Shown here: piece after piece, positions 1 to 6,385 of the stretch | Position numbering within the stretch: the stretch's first letter is position 1 | How the letters are laid out: every line of letters starts with the position of its first letter | Assembly (NCBI GenBank): GCA_011046055.1 | Contig: DSBN01000372.1 | Location: 1-6,385 of the forward strand | DNA from: Sediminispirochaeta sp. | Lineage (GTDB): Bacteria; Spirochaetota; Spirochaetia; DSM-16054; Sediminispirochaetaceae | Length of the DNA stretch: 6,385 nucleotides | Direction: 5' to 3' | Program-made: the position numbers and the translations under genes | The notes under the pieces: generated by a model | The model's input: the letters and a program-made list of their open reading frames with translations, nothing else | The model's database searches: none | What the model was told of the DNA's origin: nothing

Positions 1-689
1 AATTCCTCTTTCTGGGCCTTGATGATTCTCAATCGGTCGATACTGGTCTTGCGTAGGTAGATCTGGCGGATAATGTCCCGATACTCGTGGTAGCCGAGGA
101 AGCTGACCATGGTGATGATGAGAAAAAAGATTCCGATCAGAGGAAACATCATCGAAAACCCAGCTTCGACGGCGAGTGTCCCCGCCGGAACGGAGTTGTA
201 GAAGCGGAAGAACACAAAAGAGACGAAAATCGACGAGTTGGCGATCAAAGCCAACCTCGGTGGGAGAAAGAGAAAGAGATTCAGCAGGAAGATATCGAGG
301 ATAAGCTTCATGACGGTGGCCAGGTCCAGAGTCGATGAGGTGAGGCTGATGATCAGCAGGATCCAGGCAAAAATGGACAAGTGAACCTTACGGCGCTTTT
401 TTTCATTTCCAAAAAAAAGAAAGGCGGCAATAACGGCGAAGGCGGTCACTCGAATGATGATAAGCACTTCGTGGATGTTGTCGAGGACCCTACCGGAGAT
501 GTGCATCTCGGTGATCAGCGAGTAGAGGGTACCAAGACCCAACAACAGGGGAATCAGAATAATAATCTTGAGCCTCTGGTAGTTGAGGCGGCTGATCTCG
601 TCGAGGATGAAAAAACGTGTTCTCCGATCACCCAAGTTGCAGAAGTCGGTGGTGTCGGAAAAAAGACTACAATACAGTTTGTCGATCAA
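1..689 (-). CDS. Six-helix membrane protein, N-terminal part (possible signalling enzyme sensor region); 3' end outside window
   Basis: The minus-strand frame is open from the in-frame stop at 722-720 to the window edge, giving 229 visible residues from a TTG start at 689-687. That start is chosen because GGAG (701-698) lies 8 nt upstream; the first in-frame ATG would fall at residue 62, after the first membrane helix. Residues 1-41 are polar and probably cytoplasmic. Strongly hydrophobic segments follow at about 42-60, 75-93, 103-121, 124-143, 146-164 and 178-199, with basic KKRRK between helices 2 and 3. Residues 200-229 are charged and helical in character, ending KAQKEE, like the linker that joins membrane sensor modules to a GGDEF, cyclase or histidine-kinase domain. 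No catalytic domain is visible, so that role is only an inference from the architecture. It lies downstream of yejF in the same direction, after a 207-nt gap with its own candidate promoter, so it is probably a separate transcription unit. It is more AT-rich than the yej genes. Confidence 0.75.
   Translation of the reverse strand, partial: MIDKLYCSLFSDTTDFCNLGDRRTRFFILDEISRLNYQRLKIIILIPLLLGLGTLYSLITEMHISGRVLDNIHEVLIIIRVTAFAVIAAFLFFGNEKKRRKVHLSIFAWILLIISLTSSTLDLATVMKLILDIFLLNLFLFLPPRLALIANSSIFVSFVFFRFYNSVPAGTLAVEAGFSMMFPLIGIFFLIITMVSFLGYHEYRDIIRQIYLRKTSIDRLRIIKAQKEE
397..418. repeat. Paired T7 and A8 homopolymers inside a coding region
   Basis: Seven T (397-403) and eight A (411-418) on the plus strand, separated by 7 nt and forming an imperfect inverted repeat. 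In the minus-strand gene they encode the end of helix 2 and the basic KKRRK loop (residues about 90-98). Both runs keep the frame open at their present length. Confidence 0.9.
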
Positions 690-697
690 GTGGCGTG

Positions 698-701
698 CTC
701 C
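698..701 (-). promoter_or_regulatory. Ribosome binding site that supports a TTG start
   Basis: GGAG on the minus strand, 8 nt before the TTG at 689. It is the only good Shine-Dalgarno match near the beginning of the open frame and is the main reason for choosing the TTG start of the membrane-protein gene. Confidence 0.6.
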
Positions 702-740
702 GTCTGCCGTTCGAAACAGTTATAGGGTTTAGGTAGAAAA

Positions 741-769
741 AGCATATCCAATTCTTCGAATAAAGGCAA
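741..769 (-). promoter_or_regulatory. Candidate sigma-70-type promoter for the membrane-protein gene
   Basis: On the minus strand TTGCCT (769-764, 4 of 6 to the -35 consensus) and TATGCT (746-741, 4 of 6 to the -10 consensus) are separated by exactly 17 nt. Transcription would start near 734, giving a leader of about 45 nt before the TTG start. A second -10-like element, TATAAC (724-719), lies closer to the gene but has no good -35 at the right distance. Both are consensus matches only. Confidence 0.4.
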
Positions 770-773
770 ATCT

Positions 774-781
774 GGGGGGGG
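774..781. repeat. 8-nt G/C homopolymer tract
   Basis: Eight consecutive G on the plus strand (eight C in the direction of the downstream gene), with its near edge 4 nt upstream of the candidate -35 element. Tracts of this kind are prone to slipped-strand mispairing. The next bases are AAAA on the plus strand, so the tract stands out in an otherwise AT-rich intergenic stretch. Confidence 0.9.
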
Positions 782-789
782 AAAATTCA

Positions 790-806
790 GTTAAATAGGC
801 GTTAAA
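790..806. repeat. Hexamer direct repeat GTTAAA-N5-GTTAAA (possible operator)
   Basis: Two exact copies of GTTAAA (TTTAAC on the minus strand) begin at 790 and 801, one helical turn (11 bp) apart. OmpR/PhoB-family response regulators often bind hexamers spaced this way. The repeat is 21-37 bp upstream of the candidate -35 element at 764-769, a reasonable place for an activator. The motif is short and AT-rich, so chance is a serious alternative. Confidence 0.25.
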
Positions 807-843
807 AAGGTGTCGTCCGTCACGGCATCGGATCTCTCAGCCT

Positions 844-860
844 TCCTGCCGTCCGCAGGA
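844..860. other. Hairpin with a perfect 6-bp stem
   Basis: TCCTGC (844-849) pairs with GCAGGA (855-860) around a 5-nt loop. No T-run follows on either strand, so it is not a typical intrinsic terminator. It lies in the 3' untranslated region of the yej transcript and could stabilise the mRNA end, or be chance. Confidence 0.3.
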
Positions 861-869
861 GACATCGAT

Positions 870-886
870 AAAAAGACCCGCGGGGT
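870..886 (-). terminator. Weak candidate terminator after yejF
   Basis: In minus-strand sense, ACCC (886-883) pairs with GGGT (879-876) around a 3-nt loop, followed after one base by TTTTT (874-870). It begins 10 nt after the yejF stop, where an operon terminator would be expected. The stem is only 4 bp, shorter than in most efficient intrinsic terminators. Confidence 0.35.
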
Positions 887-896
887 TGACCGGACG

Positions 897-2594
897 CTAC
901 GACGGCAGCGCCGCCGCCAGGAGTTCCCGGGTATACTCATGCTTCGGGGCGGAGAAGATCTCCGACGCCGGGCCTTGCTCGACGATTCGGCCATCCTTCA
1001 TGATGGCCAGCTCGTGAGCCAAACTCCGGACTATCTGCAGATCGTGGCTGATGAAGAGGTAGGTCAGGCCGTGTCGCTGCTGCAGGTCCTTCAAGAGCTG
1101 TACCACCTGGAACTGAATCGAGCGGTCCAGCGAAGAGGTCGGTTCGTCGAGGACGATAAAGTCCGGTTTGAGAACCAGGGCGCGGGCCAGGGCGATTCGC
1201 TGTCTTTGACCTCCGGAGAACTCGTGGGGGAAGCGGTGCCGGCTCTCCGGATCGAGTCCCACCTCCTCCATCGCCGCGACGATCAGCTCCTCGCGCTTCT
1301 CTTTCTCCGCGATCTGGTGAACCTCCAGCCCCTCACCGATGATCCGCTCTACCGAGAGCCGCGGGCTGAGGCTCCCGTAGGGGTCTTGGAAAATCACCTG
1401 CATGGATCGTCTCAGGGGGCGTAACTCCCGATCGCCGAGACGCTGGAGCTGATAATTCCCGAAGAGGATCTCCCCCCGGCTCTTTTCAAGTCGCAGCAGC
1501 GCCTTGCCCAGGGTGGTTTTGCCGCTGCCGCTCTCGCCCACCAGGGCGGTGGTCCGTCCCCGATGGATTTCGAGACTCACACCGTCCACCGCCTTCACGT
1601 AGTCTTTGATTCGGCGGAGGATCCCCCTCTGAATCGGAAACCACACCTTCAGATTATCCACCCGCAGCAGCGGTGCTTCGGTCACCCGTGAAACCTCCGG
1701 CGGCTCCCCGGGGGCCGACTCGATCAGCAGTCGGGTGTAGTCTTGCCGGGGATTGTTGAATATCGCCTTGGTGGCGGCGGTCTCGATGATTTCGCCGTCC
1801 CGCATTACCGCGACCCGATCGGCGATCCGGCGGACGATCGATAGATCGTGGGTGATGAACAGCAGCGCCATTCCCAGCTCTTTTTTGAGCTGGGCCAGGA
1901 GTTCGAGAATCTGCGCCTGGATGGTCACGTCGAGGCTAGTGGTCGGCTCGTCGGCAATCAGCAGGCTGGGCTGGTTGATCAGGGCCATGGCGATCATCAC
2001 CCGCTGCCGCTCGCCCCCCGAGAGTTGGTGGGGGAAGGCGTGCAGTCGCTTGTGAGGATCCCGGATGCCCACTCGGTCCAGCCACTCCAGCACCTGGAGA
2101 CGAGATTTTTCCGGTAGGAGACCGTGGTGGATGAGCAGGGTCTCGGAGATCTGTTTTTCGATGTTGTGCAGGGGGTTCAGGGAGCTCATGGGCTCTTGGA
2201 AGATCATTCCGATCTCCTTGCCTCTGATGTGCAGCAGCCTATCCTCCGGGGCGTGCAGCAGGTCGAGGGGCGGCTCCTGTGACGTGTTTTCCGGGCTCGC
2301 GGTGTGACCGCCGTCGCCGGTCTGGACTGTGGGGGAGTAGAGAATGCGGCCCCGGGGATAGCTCACGCCGTGGCTTGGCAGGAGGCGCAGGACCGAGGCG
2401 GCGGTCACGGTTTTGCCCGAGCCGCTCTCTCCCACCAGGGCCAGAGTTTCGTGGGGAAAAATGTCCAGGTCCACCCCGTGGACGACGCTCTTCTCGGTCT
2501 CCTCCCGACGGAAGGCGATCTCCAGGTCTTGGATAGACAAAAGCGGTGAGACGGCGCCACGGCGGGTGCTCGAGGAGCTCAGATTATCGCTCAT
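897..2594 (-). CDS. yejF: Microcin C/peptide ABC importer, fused double ATP-binding subunit YejF
   Basis: This 565-residue cytoplasmic ATPase would power the YejBE permease. Two complete nucleotide-binding domains are fused in one chain. NBD1 has Walker A GESGSGKT (55-62), Q-loop Q133, signature LSGGE (191-195), Walker B LLIADE (211-216) and H-loop H249. NBD2 has Walker A GESGSGKT (353-360), Q-loop Q403, signature FSGGQ (459-463), Walker B FIVLDE (479-484), D-loop SLD (488-490) and H517. All catalytic residues are present in both halves, so both sites should hydrolyse ATP. E. coli YejF is about 530 residues; most of the extra length is a polar insertion at about residues 86-110. The start is ATG 2594, whose ATGA overlaps the yejE stop and has GGAGGG (2604-2599) just upstream. 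The same frame stays open much further upstream, across yejE, but that part has no YejF-like sequence. It is the last gene of the operon. DppD/DppF-type proteins are related but are separate chains. Confidence 0.96.
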   Translation of the reverse strand: MSDNLSSSSTRRGAVSPLLSIQDLEIAFRREETEKSVVHGVDLDIFPHETLALVGESGSGKTVTAASVLRLLPSHGVSYPRGRILYSPTVQTGDGGHTASPENTSQEPPLDLLHAPEDRLLHIRGKEIGMIFQEPMSSLNPLHNIEKQISETLLIHHGLLPEKSRLQVLEWLDRVGIRDPHKRLHAFPHQLSGGERQRVMIAMALINQPSLLIADEPTTSLDVTIQAQILELLAQLKKELGMALLFITHDLSIVRRIADRVAVMRDGEIIETAATKAIFNNPRQDYTRLLIESAPGEPPEVSRVTEAPLLRVDNLKVWFPIQRGILRRIKDYVKAVDGVSLEIHRGRTTALVGESGSGKTTLGKALLRLEKSRGEILFGNYQLQRLGDRELRPLRRSMQVIFQDPYGSLSPRLSVERIIGEGLEVHQIAEKEKREELIVAAMEEVGLDPESRHRFPHEFSGGQRQRIALARALVLKPDFIVLDEPTSSLDRSIQFQVVQLLKDLQQRHGLTYLFISHDLQIVRSLAHELAIMKDGRIVEQGPASEIFSAPKHEYTRELLAAALPS

Positions 2595-3610
2595 TGGGCC
2601 CTCCGGGGATCGAAGGCGTCGCGGACCGCCTCGCCGATGAAGACCAACAGGGCCAGCATCGAGGCCAGCACCACAAAGGCGGAGATGCCCAGCCAGGGAG
2701 CCTGGAGGTTGGCCTTGCCCTGGGCCAGCAGCTCGCCGAGGCTGGGCGAGCCCACGGGCAGCCCGAATCCCAGAAAGTCCAGGGAGGTGAGGGTGGTCAC
2801 CGAGCCGCCGAGGATGAAGGGCATGAAGGTCAAGGTGGCCACCATCGCGTTGGGCAGGATGTGGCGGAACATGATCTTTCGGTCCCGCAGCCCCAGTGCC
2901 CTGGCCGCCAGCACGTACTCGAAGTTTCTCCCCCGTAGAAACTCCGCCCGTACCACTCCCACCAGGCTCATCCAAGAGAAGAGCAGGGTGATCCCCAAAA
3001 GCCACCAGAAGTTGGGCTGTACCACGCTGGCCAGGATGATCAGCAGAAAGAGGGTAGGCATCCCCGACCAGACTTCGATGAACCTCTGTCCGAGGATGTC
3101 GATCCGGCCTCCGTAGTAGCCCATCACCGCTCCGACGGCGACACCCACCACCGATGAGAAGAGAGTGAGGGTCAGGCCGAAGAGCACGGAGATACGAAAG
3201 CCGTAGATGAGTCTGGCCAGTACGTCCCGCCCCTTGTCGTCGGTCCCCAGCAGATTCTCCCAGGTCGGCGGAGAGGGGGCGGGGCTCGGCAGGTCGTAGA
3301 TGATGGTCTTGTAGCTGTAGGGAATCGGCGGCCAGAGGATCCACCCATCGGCCTCGATGAGTTCGGTGACGTAGGGGTCTCGATAGTCCGCGGCCATTTC
3401 GAACTCTCCACCGAAGGCGGTCTCCGGATACTCTTTAATAATGGGAAAAAAGAGTTGCCCCCGGTGGGAGATCAACAGCGGCTGGTCGTTGGCCAGAAGC
3501 TCGGCGAAGAGGCTCAGCACGAAGAGGGTGAGAAAAATCCAGAACGAGAGGTAGCCCCGGGTGTTTTTTCGAAACTGTCTCAAGCGTTGGCGCAGTAGTA
3601 GGTTCATCAT
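2591..3610 (-). CDS. yejE: Microcin C/peptide ABC importer, inner-membrane permease YejE
   Basis: A 339-residue permease, close to the 341 residues of E. coli YejE, which pairs with YejB to form the membrane channel. Helix 1 is at about 22-40 and is preceded by a basic N-terminus. A periplasmic segment of roughly 95 residues follows, containing the family-typical FGGEFEMAADYRDPY stretch (66-80) and LLGTDDKGRDVLAR (120-133). Further helices lie at about 138-163, 178-197, 200-221, 253-275 and 307-326. The cytoplasmic EAA loop that contacts the ATPase is at about 231-255 (AARALG ... ILPNA). The C-terminus GEAVRDAFDP is characteristic of DppC/OppC/YejE permeases. Two ATGs are adjacent (3610 and 3607). 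The Shine-Dalgarno AGGAG (3619-3615) is 4 nt from the first and 7 nt from the second, so the second may be the real start. It follows yejB by 7 nt and overlaps yejF by 4 nt. Confidence 0.96.
   Translation of the reverse strand: MMNLLLRQRLRQFRKNTRGYLSFWIFLTLFVLSLFAELLANDQPLLISHRGQLFFPIIKEYPETAFGGEFEMAADYRDPYVTELIEADGWILWPPIPYSYKTIIYDLPSPAPSPPTWENLLGTDDKGRDVLARLIYGFRISVLFGLTLTLFSSVVGVAVGAVMGYYGGRIDILGQRFIEVWSGMPTLFLLIILASVVQPNFWWLLGITLLFSWMSLVGVVRAEFLRGRNFEYVLAARALGLRDRKIMFRHILPNAMVATLTFMPFILGGSVTTLTSLDFLGFGLPVGSPSLGELLAQGKANLQAPWLGISAFVVLASMLALLVFIGEAVRDAFDPRRAQ
2599..2604 (-). promoter_or_regulatory. Ribosome binding site of yejF inside yejE
   Basis: GGAGGG on the minus strand, 4 nt before the yejF ATG and inside the last codons of yejE. 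It fixes the internal start at 2594 within a frame that is open for another 750 nt upstream. With the ATGA overlap it suggests coupled translation of permease and ATPase. Confidence 0.65.
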
Positions 3611-3614
3611 CGAG

Positions 3615-3619
3615 CTCCT
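3615..3619 (-). promoter_or_regulatory. Ribosome binding site of yejE overlapping the yejB stop
   Basis: AGGAG on the minus strand shares bases with the TAG stop codon of yejB (3620-3618), so ribosomes finishing yejB arrive on the yejE start site. The spacing of 7 nt to the ATG at 3607 is better than the 4 nt to the ATG at 3610. Confidence 0.6.
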
Positions 3620-4724
3620 AGGTCCTTCGTGACTCGAAATCGATCCGCGGGTCCACCACCGTGTAGGTAATGTCGCTGATCAGATTCAACAGCAGACCCA
3701 GCAGGGTGAAGATATAGAGGGTGCCGAACATCACCGGGTAGTCCCGCTGCATGGTCGCTTCGAAACCGAGCAATCCCAGACCTTCCAGAGAGAAAATCAC
3801 CTCGATCAGCAGGGAGCCGGTGAAAAACATGCTGATGAAGGCCGCGGGAAAGCCGGCGATGATCAGCAGCATGGCATTTCGAAAGACGTGCCGCCACAGA
3901 ATCCTCTTTTCAGTACAGCCCTTCGCCCGGGCGGTGATCACGTACTGCTTGTTGATCTCGTCGAGGAAGGCGTTCTTGGTCAGCATAGTCAGGGTGGCGA
4001 AACCTCCGATGACCATAGCCAGGACGGGCAGGGCCAGGTGGTGAAAGTAGTCGACTATTTTTTCGAAAAAACTGAGTTCGGCGAAGTTGTCCGAAGTCAG
4101 CCCTCGCAGGGGAAACCAGTCCAGGTAGGTCCCCCCGGCGAAAAGGATGATCAGCACTATGGCGAACAAAAAGGTGGGAATAGCGTTGCCCAGAATGATA
4201 GCCGTGCTGGTCCAGGTGTCGAAACGGGTGCCGTTGCGGACGGCCTTCTTTATCCCCAGAGGGATGGATATCATATAGATGATCAACGTGCTCCAGAGCC
4301 CCAGGGAGATGGAGACGGGCATCCGGTCGACGATCAGTCCGACCACCGAGCGTCCGCGAAACAGGCTCTCCCCGAAGTCGAACAGCGCGTAGTCTCGGAG
4401 CATCTCCACGTAGCGAATGTGCAGGGGCTTGTCAAAGCCGAAGCGTCGCTTGATCTCCTCTATCTCCTCGGGGTTCAAACCTCGGGCTCCACGATAGCCG
4501 CCGCCCGAGTCCTGCTCCTCTGCGTGACCACCGTCGTCGACCTCCCTCGCCCCCTGTCCGGAGATTCTCTCCATGATCATGTTGCCGCGAATGCCACTCA
4601 TCTCGGCGATGATTTGGTCCACCGGGCCGCCCGGGGCTATCTGGACGATGAAAAAATTGATCGTGATGATCGCGATCAGGGTGGGTACGATGAGCAGCAG
4701 TCGCCGGAGAATGTAGTTGGCCAT
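3618..4724 (-). CDS. yejB: Microcin C/peptide ABC importer, inner-membrane permease YejB
   Basis: A 368-residue DppB/OppB-type permease, close to the 364 residues of E. coli YejB. The N-terminus follows the family pattern: [16 protein letters not shown], then [17 protein letters not shown] (21-37), covering helix 1 (about 9-29). A periplasmic loop follows, containing an acidic, glycine-rich stretch (about 55-80) and then [20 protein letters not shown] (81-100). Other helices lie at about 138-157, 174-197, 228-248, 283-303 and 331-350. The EAA loop that docks on YejF is at about 258-284 (ITARAKG ... HVFRNA). The C-terminus [11 protein letters not shown] is typical of YejB. ATG 4724 is 5 nt after the yejA stop with no strong Shine-Dalgarno, so translation probably depends on coupling to yejA. 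Identification rests on strong similarity to recalled E. coli YejB along the whole chain. Confidence 0.96.
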   Translation of the reverse strand: MANYILRRLLLIVPTLIAIITINFFIVQIAPGGPVDQIIAEMSGIRGNMIMERISGQGAREVDDGGHAEEQDSGGGYRGARGLNPEEIEEIKRRFGFDKPLHIRYVEMLRDYALFDFGESLFRGRSVVGLIVDRMPVSISLGLWSTLIIYMISIPLGIKKAVRNGTRFDTWTSTAIILGNAIPTFLFAIVLIILFAGGTYLDWFPLRGLTSDNFAELSFFEKIVDYFHHLALPVLAMVIGGFATLTMLTKNAFLDEINKQYVITARAKGCTEKRILWRHVFRNAMLLIIAGFPAAFISMFFTGSLLIEVIFSLEGLGLLGFEATMQRDYPVMFGTLYIFTLLGLLLNLISDITYTVVDPRIDFESRRT

Positions 4725-4729
4725 AGTGG

Positions 4730-6385
4730 TCAGCGCAAGTTACCAGGCAGCCGGCCCTGTTTCGACCGGTCGAACCACCAGGTGTCCAAGCCGAGGCTGT
4801 ATTTCGGTCTGGTCTCGGGCCGAGAAAACTTGTCCCAGTAGGCGATTCGGAACTTCGCGATGTGCCACTGGGGAATGACGTAGTGATTCCAGGTGAGCAC
4901 CCGATCCAGGGCTCGTCCCCAATGCAGCAGGGCCTCCTCGTCCTCCTGGTGTTCGACGATGCCTTCGACGAGGTAGTCCACCGCCGGGTCTTGTACTCCC
5001 GCGGTGTTGTAGGTGGAATCGATGAAATCGCCGTGCCAGATGATCTGCAAGTCCGAGCTGGGGTAGGGGTTGGCGCTGTAGCCGCCACTGATCAAGTCGA
5101 AGTCCCGCTCCCGGAGACGGTTGGTGAATTGGGTGGTGTCCACCACCCTGATGTTCATTGTTATGCCCAATCGTTCCAGGTTTTGCTGAAAGGGGACGGC
5201 CACCCGTTCCATGGAGGTGCTGTAGAGCAGCAGCTCGAACTCCATAGGCTCACCGGTGCGGGTGTTTACCATGCGCCGATTTTTGATCTCCCAGCCGGCC
5301 TCACGAAACAGTGACAAGGCCTCGCGCATCTGGGGTCGGATGTTGCCCGAGCCGTCGGTGCGGGGCGGCTGAAACTCCTGGTCGAAGACCTCTGGGGGGA
5401 CCCGCGAGCGGATCGGCTGCAGAATACGCCGTTCTTCGGCGCTGGGCAGCCCTTGGGCTTCGTACTTGGTGTTTTGAAAGTAGCTGCGGGTCCTACGGTA
5501 CTGGTCGTAGAAGAGATTCTTGTTCATCCATTCAAAATCAAGGGCGTAGCTGATAGCCCGACGGACCCGCCGATCTTGGAACATCGGACGCTGTATGTTG
5601 AAGACGAAGGCCTGCATCGGCTGGGGTATGTCGTGGGGGATCTCCTCTTTGACGATGTAGCCCTTATTGAAGTTTTCACCCGTGTAGAGGGTAGCCCAGT
5701 TTTTGGCGATGTTCTCCTGGTAGTAGTCGTACTCCCCGGCCTTGAAAGCCTCGAAGGCGACGTTTTCGTCGCGATAGTAGTCGTATCGGACGAAGTCGAA
5801 GTTCAACCGTCCCCGGTTGACCGCCAGGTCACGAGCCCAGTAGTCCTCCAGGCGCTGGTAGACCAGGTAGCGTCCGATACGAAAGTCGGAGATGGTGTAG
5901 GGTCCCGATCCCATGGGCACCTCGGTCAGGGGTTCGCTGAAATCGCGGCCCTCCCAGTAGTGCTGGGGCAGCACGGTGTTGCCGGCGATGGCCATGATCA
6001 GCTCCTTGGAGGGGGAGGAGAGGCTGTATTTGACCCGGTGGCGGTCGAGAGCCTCTACCGTTTCGACGCCGCTGAAGTAGCGCCTGAATTGGGGGACTCC
6101 TTTTTCCATAAAGGTATTGAATGAAAAAATCACGTCCTCCGCTTCAATGGGCTGGCCGTCTTGGAAGCGAGCTTCCGGATTCAGGTGGAAAATCACCCAA
6201 CGGTAGTCGTCGGGGTACTCCACCTTTTCAGCGATCAAGGGGTAGAGCACGTCGATCTCATCCTCCGAGGGAGCCATCAGCGTGTCGTAGAGGCGGGTGC
6301 TGCCGGTGGCGGCCACTCCGCGCAACGCGTAGCGGTGGAAGTTGTCGTAGGTACCGATACTGTGCAGGCGGAGGGTACCCCCCTG
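4730..6385 (-). CDS. yejA: Microcin C/peptide ABC importer, periplasmic binding protein YejA; 5' end outside window
   Basis: Family 5 extracellular solute-binding protein (OppA/DppA type), which delivers its peptide-like ligand to YejBE. The visible 551 residues run from [16 protein letters not shown] at the window edge to the stop at 4732-4730. E. coli YejA has about 604 residues, so roughly 50 are missing, including the signal peptide. Fragment landmarks: the family motif AEDVIFSF (82-89); [10 protein letters not shown] (159-168); [19 protein letters not shown] (190-208), followed by [12 protein letters not shown] (209-220); [19 protein letters not shown] (263-281), followed by LDFEWMNK (282-289); SYFQNT (301-306); PSSDLQIIW (442-450); and [10 protein letters not shown] (530-539). 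These match recalled E. coli YejA along the whole length and separate it from generic OppA/DppA. A TTG at 6325 could be read as a start but lies inside the conserved region. As the first visible gene of the operon, its binding pocket would set substrate choice; the ligand cannot be read from sequence alone. Confidence 0.95.
   Translation of the reverse strand, partial: QGGTLRLHSIGTYDNFHRYALRGVAATGSTRLYDTLMAPSEDEIDVLYPLIAEKVEYPDDYRWVIFHLNPEARFQDGQPIEAEDVIFSFNTFMEKGVPQFRRYFSGVETVEALDRHRVKYSLSSPSKELIMAIAGNTVLPQHYWEGRDFSEPLTEVPMGSGPYTISDFRIGRYLVYQRLEDYWARDLAVNRGRLNFDFVRYDYYRDENVAFEAFKAGEYDYYQENIAKNWATLYTGENFNKGYIVKEEIPHDIPQPMQAFVFNIQRPMFQDRRVRRAISYALDFEWMNKNLFYDQYRRTRSYFQNTKYEAQGLPSAEERRILQPIRSRVPPEVFDQEFQPPRTDGSGNIRPQMREALSLFREAGWEIKNRRMVNTRTGEPMEFELLLYSTSMERVAVPFQQNLERLGITMNIRVVDTTQFTNRLRERDFDLISGGYSANPYPSSDLQIIWHGDFIDSTYNTAGVQDPAVDYLVEGIVEHQEDEEALLHWGRALDRVLTWNHYVIPQWHIAKFRIAYWDKFSRPETRPKYSLGLDTWWFDRSKQGRLPGNLR

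Noticed and set aside
87..725. Two plus-strand open frames (87-338 and 381-725) opposite the membrane-protein gene.
   Set aside because: Their translations are runs of charged and polar residues (E, D, K, Q) that mirror hydrophobic codons on the other strand. The minus-strand frame is continuous through both, has a good ribosome binding site and a sensible membrane topology.
805..830. A possible second terminator: imperfect GTG/CAC pairing before a T-run on the minus strand.
   Set aside because: The pairing is only 3 bp before a mismatch and the inner loop would be too tight, so it does not make a credible stem.
897..3344. An 815-residue minus-strand open frame extending yejF upstream across most of yejE.
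   Set aside because: Only the part after ATG 2594 looks like YejF. The upstream part is an arginine, glycine and proline-rich out-of-frame reading of yejE, typical of high-GC shadow frames, and the ATGA overlap and GGAGGG site fix the real start.
3888..4841. A 317-residue plus-strand open frame antisense to yejB and the end of yejA.
   Set aside because: It has no recognisable family or hydrophobic pattern, and both opposite-strand genes are strongly conserved. Long antisense frames are common opposite GC-biased genes.
6323..6325. TTG as the start codon of the binding protein.
   Set aside because: The reading frame continues upstream to the window edge with conserved YejA sequence ([15 protein letters not shown]), so the true start and signal peptide are outside the window.
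1..6385. Search for CRISPR arrays, transposase genes, tRNA genes and long direct or inverted repeats.
   Set aside because: None could be seen by reading. Repetition is limited to homopolymers and short hairpins.

Overview
The window looks like ordinary bacterial chromosome. It is dominated by one convincing operon on the minus strand, followed by the first part of an unrelated membrane-protein gene on the same strand. Nearly every base from 897 to 6385 is coding. Read in transcription order (high to low coordinates), the operon holds a periplasmic peptide-binding protein (yejA, 5' end cut off by the window edge at 6385, stop at 4730), two inner-membrane permeases (yejB 4724-3618, yejE 3610-2591) and a fused double ATPase (yejF 2594-897). 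Order, spacing and protein sequence all match the Yej ABC importer, known in Escherichia coli for taking up microcin C and implicated elsewhere in uptake of peptides or peptidoglycan fragments and in tolerance of antimicrobial peptides.

The genes are packed tightly: 5 nt between yejA and yejB, 7 nt between yejB and yejE, and a 4-nt overlap (ATGA) between yejE and yejF. Translational coupling and one shared transcript are therefore likely. The operon promoter and the YejA signal peptide lie beyond 6385. A short GC-rich hairpin with a five-T tail sits 10 nt after the yejF stop and is a weak candidate for the operon terminator.

From about 896 to 690 there is a 207-nt gap. It holds hairpins, a hexamer direct repeat with an 11-bp period, an 8-nt poly-C tract (minus-strand sense), and a plausible -35/-10 promoter for the next gene. 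That gene reads from 689 on the minus strand off the window at position 1. It has a TTG start with a well-placed GGAG ribosome binding site. The visible 229 residues form a cytoplasmic N-terminus, about six membrane helices and the start of a charged helical linker. This resembles the sensor part of a membrane-bound signalling enzyme, but the output domain is outside the window.

The organism is a Gram-negative (diderm) bacterium. The operon is roughly 60% GC by eye, while the membrane gene is visibly more AT-rich. The Yej proteins are clearly related to the E. coli set but carry many substitutions and a novel insertion in YejF, so this is not an enterobacterium. A spirochaete or another non-enteric diderm is possible, but that is a guess. 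I see no mobile element, CRISPR array, tRNA or rRNA, and no clearly new system. The best leads are the repetitive tracts around and inside the membrane-protein gene and the extra loop in YejF.
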